23,358 nucleotides of DNA from Halopseudomonas salina (GCF_008641105.1 NZ_VTTI01000019.1:1-23358), one strand, 5' to 3'. Shown: positions 1-10,082, counted from the first letter of the stretch. Numbers and translations: made by a program. The notes: a model not told the origin generated them from the sequence alone.

Positions 1-805
1 CGTCAGGGGGCCAAGGGCCGTCAGGCAAAATCCAAGGCGCGCATGCAGCGCTTCGAGGAGCTGCAGTCGCAGGAATTTTTTCGCCGGTCCCCGACTGGGC
101 GACAAGGTCATTGAATTCAACAGCGTGAGCAAGGGGTACGGTGATCGCGTTTTGATCGACGACCTGAGTTTTGCAGTACCCAAGGGTGCGATTATCGGTG
201 TGATCGGTGGTAACGGCGCCGGCAAGTCCACCCTGTTCCGGATGATCACTGGGAAGGAGCAACCTGACAGCGGCAACATCGATATCGGTGAAACGGTCGA
301 GATTGCCAGCGTTGACCAGAGTCGAGACGAACTGGATGGCAAGAAGACTGTCTGGGAGCAGGTCTCCGACGGCTTCGACATGATCAAGGTGGGTAACTAT
401 GAAGTGCCCTCCAGGGGTTATGTAGGGCGTTTCAATTTCAAGGGCGCCGATCAACAGAAGTTCGTCAAGGATCTGTCCGGTGGTGAGCGTGGACGCCTGC
501 ACATGGCGCTGACACTCAAGAAAGGCGCCAACGTGTTGTTACTCGACGAACCTTCCAACGATCTTGACGTAGAAACCCTGCGTGCACTGGAAGAGGCTCT
601 GCTCGACTTCCCCGGCTCTGCCATAGTTATCTCTCACGATCGCTGGTTCCTCGATCGTATCGCCACACATATCCTCTCCTACGAGGATGAAGGGAAGGTC
701 ACCTTCTTCGAGGGTAACTACACCGAGTTCGAAGCCGACCGCAAGAAGCGTCTTGGCGAAGCTGCCGCCCAACCTCATCGGGTACGCTACAAGAAGCTGG
801 CCTGA
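1..805 (+). pseudogene. ettA: Energy-dependent translational throttle protein EttA, 3' part, frameshifted by an apparent internal deletion
   Basis: EttA is an ABC-F ATPase that binds the ribosomal E site and gates translation according to the ATP/ADP ratio. The 5' end lies outside the window. Frame 1 (1-114) reads the end of the arm linker, including [16 protein letters not shown], then hits a stop at 112-114. The second ABC domain continues in frame 2, from about position 80 (AGPRLGDK) to the stop at 803-805. From position 206 it has Walker [10 protein letters not shown], then signature LSGGERGR, Walker [13 protein letters not shown] and the H-loop ISHDRWFLD. Compared with the E. coli protein as I recall it, about 11-12 residues (around QKRNETNELFIP) are missing where the frames meet, equivalent to roughly 32 bp lost. 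A GTG at 125 opens an artificial 226-residue ORF that is unlikely to be the native start. The lesion could be a real mutation or an assembly error. The family call is certain; the gene's integrity is not. Confidence 0.8.
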
Positions 806-814
806 GCTCAGGCA

Positions 815-853
815 GGCTGCCGGCTTTCTGCCGGCAGCCCCCCTCCTTTTGTT
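815..853 (+). terminator. Rho-independent terminator after ettA
   Basis: A perfect 10-bp stem (GGCTGCCGGC at 815-824, GCCGGCAGCC at 830-839) encloses a 5-nt TTTCT loop. It is followed by a pyrimidine run with CCTTTTGTT. It starts 9 bp after the ettA stop and separates ettA from gdhA. Confidence 0.85.
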
Positions 854-896
854 GCCAGGTGTTTACTGCGGCCAATGGCCCCGATTGCTCTGCTAG

Positions 897-2267
<1,371 letters not shown>

Positions 2268-2322
2268 CAATGCAAATTGCAGCTATAGTGGAGGGTACAC
2301 GTATCATGCCAAGGCAACAGCC

Positions 2323-2679
2323 ATGAGTGACGACCGCCGCCGTTTTACCCGCGTCCCCTTTGACGCACAAACCAGTCTGCGCCAGGACGGTGTAGATATC
2401 GATGTTCAATTGGTCGATTTGTCGCTGCACGGGCTACTGGTGCTCGAACCCAAGGACTGGGCGAGCCTCAGCAACACTGGCCAGTTCGATGCCGTCATCG
2501 AGCTGGCAGAAGGGAGCCAGATACGCATGGACGTGCACCTGGCCCACGCAGAGGAAGGCTTGCTGGGATTCGAGTGCGATTACATTGATCTGGACTCGAT
2601 CAGCCATCTCAAACGCCTGGTTGCGCTCAATACGGGTGACGAAAAACTACTGGAGAGAGAGCTCGCCGGCCTGCTCTGA
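2323..2679 (+). CDS. mapZ: PilZ-domain c-di-GMP receptor, MapZ-like chemotaxis regulator
   Basis: This is a 118-residue single-domain PilZ protein. It has both parts of the c-di-GMP binding signature: the basic N-terminal RRRFTR (R6xxxR10) and DLSLHG (D32xSxxG37). The sequence aligns along its length with P. aeruginosa PA4608 (MapZ) as I remember it, especially GLLGFEC, YIDLDSISHLKRLV and the C-terminal GDEKLLERELAGLL. Known for that protein: when loaded with c-di-GMP it binds the methyltransferase CheR1 and lowers chemoreceptor methylation. The same role here is inferred from orthology. It lies 55 bp after gdhA, with AAGG before the ATG and a TATAGT hexamer at 2284-2289 that could be a -10 element. 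It converges on radA with 8 bp between stops; the same radA linkage exists in P. aeruginosa (PA4608-PA4609). Confidence 0.9.
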   Translation: MSDDRRRFTRVPFDAQTSLRQDGVDIDVQLVDLSLHGLLVLEPKDWASLSNTGQFDAVIELAEGSQIRMDVHLAHAEEGLLGFECDYIDLDSISHLKRLVALNTGDEKLLERELAGLL

Positions 2680-2687
2680 CCCCTCTG

Positions 2688-4067
2688 TCAGTCGAAAATA
2701 GCCGATAACGCTTCATCAAGCCGCGTTACGGCTACCACCTGCATGCCCTTGGGACTCTCTTTCGGTGCATTCGCCTTGGGCACTATGGCGCGGGTGAAAC
2801 CGTGCTTGGCCGCCTCCTTCAATCGTTCCTGCCCACTGGGCACCGGCCGAATCTCCCCTGACAAACCCAGCTCACCGAACACCATCAGATCCATGGGCAG
2901 CGGACGGTTACGCAGGCTCGACATGACCGCAGCCAGCAATGCCAGATCGACCGCAGTCTCCAGCACCTTGACGCCGCCCACCACATTAACGAAGACGTCC
3001 TGATCATAGGTAGCTACGCCGCCATGCCGATGCAGTACGGCTAGCAGCATGGCCAGCCGGTTCTGGTCCAGACCCAGGGTCACCCGCCGCGGGTTGCCCA
3101 GGTGAGAGGTGTCAACCAGGGCTTGAACTTCCACCAGCATGGGCCGGGAGCCTTCCCATGTGGACATCACCACGCTGCCGGGGATGGGCGTGTCGTAGCG
3201 CGAGAGAAAAATCGCCGAGGGATTTGAAACCTCCTTCAGGCCCTTGTCGGTCATTGCAAATACGCCCAGCTCGTTGACCGCCCCGAAACGGTTCTTGACC
3301 GCCCGCAGCATGCGCAGGCGCCCATCGGATTCGCCTTCGAAGTACAGTACCGTGTCTACCATGTGCTCGAGTACCCGCGGCCCCGCCAGGGAGCCCTCCT
3401 TGGTCACATGCCCCACCAGAAAGATCGCCGTCCCGCTCTGCTTGGCATAACGCACCAGAAGCGCCGCACTTTCCCGCACCTGGGCAACGCCCCCGGGGGC
3501 CGATTGCAACTGTTCGGTAAAGATCGTCTGGATGGAATCCACCACCATCACCCGGGGTTTCTCCACCCGCGCTGTGGCAATAATGCTTTCGATACAGGTT
3601 TCGGTCATTACCCGCAGACGTTCCTCTGGCAGACCCAGACGTCTGGCGCGCATAGCCACCTGCTGCTGCGACTCCTCACCGGTTACATACAAGGCTGGCA
3701 TAGTCTCGGCGAGTTGACACAAGGTTTGTAACAGGATTGTCGATTTGCCGATACCCGGGTCGCCGCCTATGAGTACGACCGACCCCGACACCAGGCCACC
3801 CCCCAGCACGCGATCAAGCTCGGAGGATCCGCTGGGCTGCCGGGGCACTTCTTCAGTGGACACCTCTGCCAGCGTCCGCACCTGCGCAGCCTGCCCAGCC
3901 CAGTGGCCGCTCCGCCCGGTTGCTGGACCAGTTCCACCTGTTGGCGTGGTGTCCACCACCGTTTCCACCAGCGTATTCCACGCCTGACACTCACCACACT
4001 GCCCCGCCCACTTGGAAAATGTCGCGCCACACTCGGTGCAACCATATATGCGCTTGTTTTTTGCCAT
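2688..4067 (-). CDS. radA: DNA repair protein RadA
   Basis: RadA is a RecA-like ATPase that drives branch migration during recombinational repair. The chosen ATG at 4067 gives 459 residues, the usual length (E. coli 460). It is preceded by GGGGAGCT at good spacing; the reading frame stays open 27 codons further upstream, but that extension resembles nothing in the family. Order of elements: a C4 zinc finger CTECG...CGEC (Cys10, 13, 24, 27), Walker A GGDPGIGKST (101-110), Walker B VMVVD (173-177), the RadA-specific KNRFG motif (258-262), and a C-terminal Lon-protease-like domain without a protease active site. It is divergent from the EAL gene across 136 bp. All key residues are present. Confidence 0.97.
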   Translation of the reverse strand: MAKNKRIYGCTECGATFSKWAGQCGECQAWNTLVETVVDTTPTGGTGPATGRSGHWAGQAAQVRTLAEVSTEEVPRQPSGSSELDRVLGGGLVSGSVVLIGGDPGIGKSTILLQTLCQLAETMPALYVTGEESQQQVAMRARRLGLPEERLRVMTETCIESIIATARVEKPRVMVVDSIQTIFTEQLQSAPGGVAQVRESAALLVRYAKQSGTAIFLVGHVTKEGSLAGPRVLEHMVDTVLYFEGESDGRLRMLRAVKNRFGAVNELGVFAMTDKGLKEVSNPSAIFLSRYDTPIPGSVVMSTWEGSRPMLVEVQALVDTSHLGNPRRVTLGLDQNRLAMLLAVLHRHGGVATYDQDVFVNVVGGVKVLETAVDLALLAAVMSSLRNRPLPMDLMVFGELGLSGEIRPVPSGQERLKEAAKHGFTRAIVPKANAPKESPKGMQVVAVTRLDEALSAIFD

Positions 4068-4203
4068 AGAGCTCCCCGGGGACGGAACAAAGATGCTATT
4101 TTCAAAACAGATGGGCGTGTCGTTAAGCCGTCCGGCCTGACAGGCCAATGGCCAGCATTGTTATCGACTATACTCTGCCCGTATGTGAACAAGAGACCAT
4201 TGT

Positions 4204-4968
4204 ATGCCGACCCAGATCGAAATTCCCAAACCCTGCAAAGCCTGCCAGGACAACGAGCCACTCTGCTTTGACTTCACCATGGCATTTCAACCTATAGTCG
4301 ACACCCGCGACAATAGCGTGTTTGCCTATGAAGCCTTGATACGTGGCACTGATGGCGCGGGAGCAGCGAGCATGCTGTCCAAAGTCAATGAAGACAATCG
4401 TTATATCTTCGACCAGTCATGCCGGGTCAAGGCCGTAGAGCTCGCCTCGAGATTGCAGATTCCCTGCTATATAAGCATCAATTTTCTGCCCAACGCAGTG
4501 TATCAGGCCGCAACCTGCATTCGCGCCACCCTTGAAGCCGCACGACGCTACAACTTTCCGACCAATCGGTTGATATTCGAGATCACCGAGAACGAAAAGC
4601 TGGTCGACAAGGAACACCTTAAAAGTATCATCAAGGAATACAAGCGCCAGGGCTTCAAAACTGCGATTGATGACTTCGGCGCCGGTTATTCCGGCCTGAA
4701 CCTGCTGGCCGAGTTCCAACCAGACATCATCAAGCTGGACATGGACATTGTCCGCGATATCGATCAGGACCCTGTCCGCCAGGCCATTGTGCGGGGGATT
4801 ATCGGCGTCTGCGAGGCGCTGAGTATCGACGTTATCGCCGAAGGAATCGAGAGTCTGGAAGAACTGACCTTGCTCCAATCGATGGGTGTTTTCCTGTTTC
4901 AGGGTTTCCTGTTTGCCAAGCCCGGATTCGAGCATCTTCCCGAGATAAGCTGGCCGGCCAATGTCTGA
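4204..4968 (+). CDS. EAL-domain cyclic-di-GMP phosphodiesterase (stand-alone, cytoplasmic)
   Basis: This is a 254-residue protein that is almost entirely one EAL domain, predicted to hydrolyse c-di-GMP to pGpG. The catalytic set looks complete: EAL at 43-45 (Glu43), Asn93 in SINFLP, Glu126 in FEITEN, Asp156-Asp157 in DDFGAGYSGL (loop 6), Lys177 in KLD, Glu213 and Glu216 in AEGIES, and Gln233 in QGFLFAKP. There is no signal peptide, membrane segment or recognisable sensor domain. Instead a ~22-residue N-terminal extension carries Cys11, Cys14 and Cys22 (PCKAC...PLC), which could bind a metal or be redox-active (inference). The ATG has AAGAGA upstream and a TATACT hexamer at 4169-4174. It overlaps the next gene by 8 bp, so the two are very likely co-translated. 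No gene symbol is assigned. Confidence 0.92.
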   Translation: MPTQIEIPKPCKACQDNEPLCFDFTMAFQPIVDTRDNSVFAYEALIRGTDGAGAASMLSKVNEDNRYIFDQSCRVKAVELASRLQIPCYISINFLPNAVYQAATCIRATLEAARRYNFPTNRLIFEITENEKLVDKEHLKSIIKEYKRQGFKTAIDDFGAGYSGLNLLAEFQPDIIKLDMDIVRDIDQDPVRQAIVRGIIGVCEALSIDVIAEGIESLEELTLLQSMGVFLFQGFLFAKPGFEHLPEISWPANV

Positions 4969-6400
4969 TACTGCCAAAAGCAAAAAATCCGGGAAGGACT
5001 CCGTCGCCAAGCTGAATGAGCAATTGCTTGAAGCGCAATTCGAATTACGCAAAGCAGGCAAGGGCCCCATCCTGCTACTGATCGGTGGGAATGACCATGC
5101 CGGCAAGGCAGAGATTATTCATACCTTCTATGCATGGCTGGATAATCGCTTTCTCAATACTCGGGCTTTTACCCTGCCCAGAGGGCTGGAAAAACAGATG
5201 CCGCGCTTCTGGCGCTATTGCCGGACGCTTCCGCTGGACGGCGAGATCGGCTTTTATCTGGGCTCCTGGTATCACCAGCCATTGAGGGAGCTTTGCACGG
5301 GCCAGATCTCCGAGGAGCAGTTTGCCGAGCAGATGCAGGATATCCTGCGCTTCGAGCAGTTGCTGGTGCATGAGGGTGCGAGCGTGCTCAAAGTCTGGCT
5401 GGAGTATGACGATACAAAACCCGGCACCAGTGATTCACCGCCCACCACAACGGTGGCGATGCGTGAGTGGAGCGATCTTGAACCTGCAGAGTTCCAGAAA
5501 GTGCATAGCGCCGCAGAACTGATGATCGACCTGACATCCACCGAGGGCGCTTCCTGGAGCCGCGTATGCAGCAACAATGCAGAGCAACGGGACCTGTTTA
5601 TTGGCCAACTGGTTCTTGATGCCATCCAGTCAAAATTGCAGGGTGAGAAACAGAGCGCTCGGCCCCATAGCTGGATTTCTTCCAGCCACGCCCGACTGGA
5701 CGAACTGGATTACAGCCCTGCGCTGACCAAGGACGAGTACAGCATTCAGCTCGAGTATTATCAGGACCTGCTGCGTCAGCTGGTGAGACACCCCGACTTT
5801 TCCGGCCGCAGCCTGATGCTGGTATTCGAAGGCACGGATGCGGCGGGTAAAGGCGGCACCATACGACGCATAACAGAGTGCCTAGACCCACGCTTTCTGC
5901 GCGTGCATGGCACCCGAGCCCCGACTGATGAAGAAAGACAACAGCCTTATCTGATGCGTTTCTGGCGGCGCATTCCCGCCCCCGGGACCATTGTTGTATT
6001 TGATCGCAGCTACTATGGCAGGGTACTGGTCGAGAGAGTCGAAGGTTTTTGCAGTGCGGCACAGTGGCAGCGCGGCTACGGCGAGATCAATGATTTCGAG
6101 CACCAGTTGCGCCAGAGCGGCACCCTGGTTATCAAGTTCTGGCTGGCGATCACCCCCGAAGAACAGCTCGATCGGTTCAAGGCCCGTGAGAACTCGCCGC
6201 TCAAACGCTACAAGCTGACCGACGAAGACTGGCGCAATCGCAAGCAATGGTCCGCCTACCGCGAAGCAGTGCACGATATGCTGGAGTTCACCAGCCCCGC
6301 TGAAACACCCTGGCACCTGATATCCAGCGAAAACAAACGCCACGGCCGAATACAGGCATTGAAAATTGTTTGCGAAAGCCTGCAACACGAGCTCAAATAG
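4961..6400 (+). CDS. pap: Polyphosphate:AMP phosphotransferase (two-domain PPK2 family)
   Basis: The enzyme transfers phosphate from inorganic polyphosphate to AMP, giving ADP; it belongs to the class II two-domain PPK2 proteins. The 479 residues hold two PPK2 modules. The N-terminal one has a P-loop GGNDHAGK (42-49), but where the second module has Walker B FDRSYY it reads FYLGSWY, so it looks catalytically degenerate. The C-terminal module has P-loop GTDAAGKGG (291-299), a lid region [19 protein letters not shown] (319-337), Walker B FDRSYY (347-352) and the family motif [16 protein letters not shown] (415-430). The start ATG lies inside the last codons of the EAL gene (ATGTCTGA), with only a weak GAGA as ribosome site, which suggests translational coupling. 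That pairing puts polyphosphate use and c-di-GMP breakdown in one transcript. Confidence 0.94.
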   Translation: MSDTAKSKKSGKDSVAKLNEQLLEAQFELRKAGKGPILLLIGGNDHAGKAEIIHTFYAWLDNRFLNTRAFTLPRGLEKQMPRFWRYCRTLPLDGEIGFYLGSWYHQPLRELCTGQISEEQFAEQMQDILRFEQLLVHEGASVLKVWLEYDDTKPGTSDSPPTTTVAMREWSDLEPAEFQKVHSAAELMIDLTSTEGASWSRVCSNNAEQRDLFIGQLVLDAIQSKLQGEKQSARPHSWISSSHARLDELDYSPALTKDEYSIQLEYYQDLLRQLVRHPDFSGRSLMLVFEGTDAAGKGGTIRRITECLDPRFLRVHGTRAPTDEERQQPYLMRFWRRIPAPGTIVVFDRSYYGRVLVERVEGFCSAAQWQRGYGEINDFEHQLRQSGTLVIKFWLAITPEEQLDRFKARENSPLKRYKLTDEDWRNRKQWSAYREAVHDMLEFTSPAETPWHLISSENKRHGRIQALKIVCESLQHELK

Positions 6401-6444
6401 ATGCTGCTACCGCTCCAGGGAAGCACTACACAGGAATAGTTGCC

Positions 6445-6864
6445 ATGCGTTTACTACATGAGTTCAAAGCGTTTGCAATGCGGGGAAATGTTGTCGAGAT
6501 GGCGATTGGTATCATAATCGGCGCCGCCTTTGGCAAGGTCGTTTCGTCTTTTGTCGCCAACGTGGCAATGCCGCCGCTGGGCCTGCTGATCGGCGGGGTC
6601 GATTTTGCCGATCTGGCCATTGTATTAAGGCACGCCCAGGGTGAACTGCCAGCGGTAACGCTAGGCTACGGATTGTTTATCCAGAGCATCGTCGATTTTC
6701 TGATCGTCGCAGCGGCCATCTTTGTTGCCATCAAGGTGATGAATAACCTCAAACGCGAAGAGGTGGAAGAACCTGCCCCGCCACCCGTGGAAACACTGAG
6801 CAAGCAGGAAATACTGCTCGGTGAGATTCGCGATCTGCTCCAGCAGCAACGCCGGGAGCCATAG
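6445..6864 (+). CDS. mscL: Large-conductance mechanosensitive channel MscL
   Basis: MscL is an inner-membrane homopentameric channel that opens under membrane tension and releases solutes on hypo-osmotic shock. The 139 residues match E. coli MscL (136 aa) along the whole length. They comprise the amphipathic N-terminus [21 protein letters not shown]1 with [17 protein letters not shown], the conserved [13 protein letters not shown], periplasmic loop [15 protein letters not shown]2 [20 protein letters not shown], and a cytoplasmic helical tail [14 protein letters not shown] 6445 was chosen because it begins the conserved N-terminal helix and has CAGGAA upstream; the open frame extends 25 codons earlier without family similarity. 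It lies 44 bp after pap and is followed by a strong terminator. Confidence 0.97.
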   Translation: MRLLHEFKAFAMRGNVVEMAIGIIIGAAFGKVVSSFVANVAMPPLGLLIGGVDFADLAIVLRHAQGELPAVTLGYGLFIQSIVDFLIVAAAIFVAIKVMNNLKREEVEEPAPPPVETLSKQEILLGEIRDLLQQQRREP

Positions 6865-6879
6865 CAGTACCGAGGACGC

Positions 6880-6923
6880 CAACTGGGGTATACTGGGCCC
6901 CAGTTGTTTGTTCCTCTTCATTT
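6880..6923 (+). terminator. Rho-independent terminator after mscL
   Basis: A perfect 9-bp stem (CAACTGGGG at 6880-6888, CCCCAGTTG at 6898-6906) encloses a 9-nt loop and is followed by the T-rich tract TTTGTTCCTCTTCATTT. It starts 15 bp after the mscL stop. The loop contains TATACT, which could double as a -10 hexamer for rlmG, but no good -35 is visible. Confidence 0.9.
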
Positions 6924-6937
6924 AAAGCGGCATCCCC

Positions 6938-8071
6938 ATGCAAACTTGCACCACCGCGTTTGGCTCACTGGAGCTAGAGCGCTACCCCGTCACCGAAAAT
7001 CCTACCCTTCAGGCATTCGATACTGCAGATGTGTATCTATTGCAGACGCTTGCTGAACAGCCTGGGGCAGACCTGCCGGTGCTGGTCATCAACGATCATT
7101 TTGGAACCCTGGCATGCGCCCTGGCAAAAGCCAACCCAGCTCTGAAACCCCATAGCTGGAGTGACTCCGAGCTGGCCAGGCTGGCACTGGAAGCCAATCT
7201 GGCGCACAACCAGCTGGAGCCCGACGCGGTGGTTTTCATCGACAGTCAGCAGGCGCCGCAGGGACCCTACAAGCAGGTTCTGATCAGAGTGCCGAAAAGT
7301 CTGGCACTGATGGAAGATCAATTGTCCCGCCTGCGCGAACACCTGACCGATGATGCGACCGTGACTGCCGGCGCCATGCTCAAGCATCTGCCCCATGCGG
7401 CGGGTGACTTGCTGGCAAAACATATTGGCCCTTATCAGGCGTCGCTGGCGTGGAAAAAAGCCCGGCTTCTGACCGCCACGTTCGATGCGAATCTGGCGCC
7501 AGCCAAAGTTGATCTGACGACCGAGTATTCCCTGCCGGGTGTGTCAGTGGAGCTCACCAACCTGCCCGGCGTATTCTCCAGGGATAAACTGGATAACGGC
7601 ACACGGCTCCTGCTCGAAAGCCTGCCGACCGCTGTAGGCGATCAACGCATCGTCGATCTGGGTTGCGGGAATGGCGCGCTAGGTATCAAGGCCGCTCAGC
7701 TCAACCCCGAAGCCCAGCTGGTGTTCATTGATGAGTCCCACGCGGCAGTTGCCTCGGCAAGGCTCAATTTTGCTCGCGCATTCCCCGAGCGGCAGGCCGA
7801 GTTTCTGGTCAGTGATGGACTCAAGGATATGCCACCCGCTAGTGTGAAGCTGGTGCTGTGCAATCCGCCCTTCCATCAGCAACAGGCGGTAGGTGACGAG
7901 GCGGCCAAGCGACTGTTTACTCAAAGCAGTGAAGCACTGGATGCCGAGGGCAGCCTGATGGTGGTAGGCAACAGGCACCTGGGATATCATGTGAAGTTGC
8001 GGGCCAATTTCGACAAGGTCGAGCAGTTGGCTGCCAACCCCAAGTTTGTTGTGCTCAAGGCCAGCCGATAA
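6938..8071 (+). CDS. rlmG: 23S rRNA (guanine-1835-N2)-methyltransferase RlmG
   Basis: This SAM-dependent enzyme makes m2G1835 in 23S rRNA. The 377 residues follow E. coli RlmG (YgjO) in layout. An N-terminal degenerate methyltransferase domain (about 1-190) holds LINDHFG-like and RVPKSLALMEDQL blocks and AWKKARL (171-177). The catalytic domain has motif I VDLGCGNG (239-246), the acidic end of the second strand FIDES, and motif IV NPPFHQ (309-314), typical of N2-guanine methyltransferases. The C-terminal VGNRHLGYHVKL and KFVVLKASR are also family-typical. The ATG at 6938 begins the conserved FGSLELERYP block. It converges with the DUF2256 gene, with only 3 bp between the stops. Confidence 0.95.
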   Translation: MQTCTTAFGSLELERYPVTENPTLQAFDTADVYLLQTLAEQPGADLPVLVINDHFGTLACALAKANPALKPHSWSDSELARLALEANLAHNQLEPDAVVFIDSQQAPQGPYKQVLIRVPKSLALMEDQLSRLREHLTDDATVTAGAMLKHLPHAAGDLLAKHIGPYQASLAWKKARLLTATFDANLAPAKVDLTTEYSLPGVSVELTNLPGVFSRDKLDNGTRLLLESLPTAVGDQRIVDLGCGNGALGIKAAQLNPEAQLVFIDESHAAVASARLNFARAFPERQAEFLVSDGLKDMPPASVKLVLCNPPFHQQQAVGDEAAKRLFTQSSEALDAEGSLMVVGNRHLGYHVKLRANFDKVEQLAANPKFVVLKASR

Positions 8072-8074
8072 CAC

Positions 8075-8224
8075 CTAACCCGCTGGAGGTTGACCCTTCT
8101 GGCGGCGGCAACGTTCGGAACAGTATTTGACGTCGTCCCAGCAGCGTTGCCATTTCTTGCGCCAACTGAAAGGCAGCCCGCATTGCACGCAGACCTTGCT
8201 CGGCAGGTCTGCCTTTTTCCTCAC
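8075..8224 (-). CDS. DUF2256 family small zinc-ribbon-like protein
   Basis: This is a 49-residue basic protein with the DUF2256 pattern: [20 protein letters not shown], then [19 protein letters not shown]. Cysteines at 12, 15, 28, 35 and 39 (CxxC...C...CxxxC) suggest a small zinc-binding fold. The start used here is GTG at 8224, whose GTGA overlaps the stop codon of the photolyase gene by 4 bp. This start also puts the conserved RKKADLPSK at the N-terminus; the frame remains open 17 codons upstream inside the photolyase gene. DUF2256 genes are commonly found beside cryptochrome/photolyase-like genes, so a role with that enzyme or its cofactor is a reasonable inference, but the function is unknown. 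Confidence 0.88.
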   Translation of the reverse strand: MRKKADLPSKVCVQCGLPFSWRKKWQRCWDDVKYCSERCRRQKGQPPAG

Positions 8225-9762
8225 AGGGCGTCGCCCTGATCCAATCGCTTGAGCAATGTCTCGCCCCAATCCCACAGCGCCTGCTGGTTCTTTTCTGTCA
8301 TGCGGTCCAGGGTGCCATAGATCATTTTCATCCGGTGGTTGCCCTTGAATTGATCGCGGTGGCGCATAAGGAAGTGCCAGTACAGGGAGTTGAAAGGACA
8401 GGCCTTTTCACCGGTCTTCTCGGTGACCTTGTAGCTGCAACCCTGACAATGGTTGGACATACGCTTGATGTACTGGCCACTGGAGCAATAGGGTTTGGAG
8501 CCCAGATAGCCACCGTCCGCATGCATAACCATACCCAGCGTATTGGGCAACTCGACCCAGTCAAAGGCATCCATGTACACAGCCAGATACCAGTCGCATA
8601 TCTGTTTTGGCTGGATGCCTGCCAATAGCGCAAAATTGCCGGTCACCATCAGGCGCTGGATATGGTGAGCGTAAGCATGCTCCAGAGTCTGGCCTATGGC
8701 TTGTTGCATGCAACGCATGCGCGTTTTACCGGTCCAGTAGAACTCCGGCAGATTCCGGGTGTTGCCCAGCGTATTCTTCTCGGCGTAATCGGGCATCAGT
8801 AACCAATAAATACCGCGCACATATTCGCGCCAGCCGATTATCTGCCGAATAAACCCTTCAGCCGCGTTCAGCGGTATATCGCCAGCCTGATAGGCTGCCT
8901 GTACGTCGAGACATACCCTGCGGGGATCCAGCAGACCAATATTCATCGCTGCGGCGATGCGCGCATGGAACAGAAACGGCTCGTGATCCGCCATCGCGTC
9001 CTGAAAATCGCCAAAGCGCGGCATGCCCTGTTCGAGAAAAGCGTCCCAGAGACTTTCTGCTTCCTTGGCTGTAACTGGATAATCAAAATACTCCAGCACC
9101 CCATAATGGTCTGCAAAGTGTTCGGCGACCAACGCCTCCACTTCGCAGGTTATCTTGTCCCGGGGGAAGTGCGGCTGGACCGGTATACGAACGTCTGCGG
9201 GCAACGCCTTGCGATTGTCCGAATCAAAATTCCAACTGCCTCCTTCGGGGCCCCCATCGGCATCCAGTAAAAACTGATGCTCTTTACGCATTTCGCGATA
9301 GAAAAACTCCATGCGCAGCTGCTTGCGGTCCCCAGCCCAATCTGCAAAACGGGCATGGCTGCACAGAAACCGGTCATCCTCAAGCACTTGCAACTCGGAC
9401 CAGGTCTCTTTCAGGGCATTAAACGCATCCAACAACCGCCATTCGCCGGGCTCGCAGAGCAAAATGGATGCGGGCTGGAGACGCTTGCGCGCGCGTTCCA
9501 ACTCCCCTGGCAGGGAACCCGTGTTGTCCTTGTCATCAAGTTTGATGTAATCAACGCAGAACCCTCGCGCTTCCAACTCCACGGCAAAATGCCGCATGGC
9601 AGACAGGATCAAGAGAATCTTCTTGGGATGGTGGGGCACATAGCACCCCTCCTCCCGAACCTCCGCCATGAGGATGCGATCAATTTCGGGATCTGCATCA
9701 CGCAGGGTGACGAGGTCATGGCTGAGCTGATCACCCAGCACCAGAATCAGATTACGCGTCAT
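8221..9762 (-). CDS. Iron-sulfur bacterial cryptochrome/photolyase (PhrB-like, probable (6-4) photolyase)
   Basis: This is a 513-residue flavoprotein of the FeS-BCP group (older name: deoxyribodipyrimidine photolyase-related protein). The N-terminal alpha/beta domain starts [10 protein letters not shown] and includes [15 protein letters not shown]. The C-terminal FAD-binding half includes [16 protein letters not shown] (305-320), [19 protein letters not shown] (362-380) and the [21 protein letters not shown] region. Four cysteines at 351, 439, 442 and 455 match, with one residue offset, the [4Fe-4S] ligands of Agrobacterium PhrB (350, 438, 441, 454). The His pair in AHHIQR fits the catalytic His365/His366 of that enzyme. 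The predicted job is light-driven repair of (6-4) photoproducts, with FAD and possibly a lumazine antenna. Both ends overlap neighbours by 4 bp (ATGA with the upstream gene, GTGA with DUF2256), giving one tight operon. The family is sure; the exact lesion specificity is inferred. Confidence 0.94.
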   Translation of the reverse strand: MTRNLILVLGDQLSHDLVTLRDADPEIDRILMAEVREEGCYVPHHPKKILLILSAMRHFAVELEARGFCVDYIKLDDKDNTGSLPGELERARKRLQPASILLCEPGEWRLLDAFNALKETWSELQVLEDDRFLCSHARFADWAGDRKQLRMEFFYREMRKEHQFLLDADGGPEGGSWNFDSDNRKALPADVRIPVQPHFPRDKITCEVEALVAEHFADHYGVLEYFDYPVTAKEAESLWDAFLEQGMPRFGDFQDAMADHEPFLFHARIAAAMNIGLLDPRRVCLDVQAAYQAGDIPLNAAEGFIRQIIGWREYVRGIYWLLMPDYAEKNTLGNTRNLPEFYWTGKTRMRCMQQAIGQTLEHAYAHHIQRLMVTGNFALLAGIQPKQICDWYLAVYMDAFDWVELPNTLGMVMHADGGYLGSKPYCSSGQYIKRMSNHCQGCSYKVTEKTGEKACPFNSLYWHFLMRHRDQFKGNHRMKMIYGTLDRMTEKNQQALWDWGETLLKRLDQGDAL

Positions 9763-10073
9763 GTGTGCAAGGGATACGTAAGACGCATGGGGGGCGCCTT
9801 GGGTGCGTTACTCTGCCCCGCAGGGCCTATTTCGTCGTAGACATTGTGGTGAATCAGATCAATGGTCTCCAGCGGTATCTCGACAAGCGTTCTGCGCGCT
9901 TCCTCGAAGGAGCGGAATGTCCAGGGCCGTTTGTCACCGGGCTCTTTTTTGAGAATCTCCTGGCGACTTTCCAACACCGCCTCGACAAGGTAAATGGAAC
10001 CCTCATGGGAGAGTACATTCAGTTCAATAATCTGACCTTCACTGGCCATTTTGTGCAGTTCGTCGAGCGTCAT
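9759..10073 (-). CDS. DUF6482-like hypothetical protein, first gene of the photolyase operon
   Basis: This is a 104-residue soluble, acidic protein with no signal peptide or membrane segment. It resembles the small Pseudomonas proteins now called DUF6482 (MTLDELHKMASEGQIIELNV..., then SIYLVEAVL and FRSFEEARRTL). No catalytic motif is visible. ATG 10073 is preferred over the TTG just before it because CCGGAG lies 7 bp upstream of it. Its stop overlaps the photolyase start (ATGA), so it is probably co-translated with the photolyase. The C-terminal ~20 residues (APKAPPMRLTYPL) are Pro-rich and probably flexible. The function is unknown; the context suggests, but does not prove, a link with light or UV responses. 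Confidence 0.8.
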   Translation of the reverse strand: MTLDELHKMASEGQIIELNVLSHEGSIYLVEAVLESRQEILKKEPGDKRPWTFRSFEEARRTLVEIPLETIDLIHHNVYDEIGPAGQSNAPKAPPMRLTYPLHT

Positions 10074-10082
10074 CAAATCACT

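Noticed and set aside
125..805. 226-residue ORF from GTG 125 as a complete single-domain ABC protein
   Set aside because: Upstream frame 1 encodes the preceding EttA linker, and frame 2 is already EttA-like from about position 80. It is the second half of a damaged or misassembled ettA, not a short native gene.
6889..6894. TATACT in the loop of the mscL terminator as the rlmG promoter
   Set aside because: No -35 hexamer lies 16-18 bp upstream, and the hairpin fully explains the sequence. It is kept only as a remark in the terminator entry.
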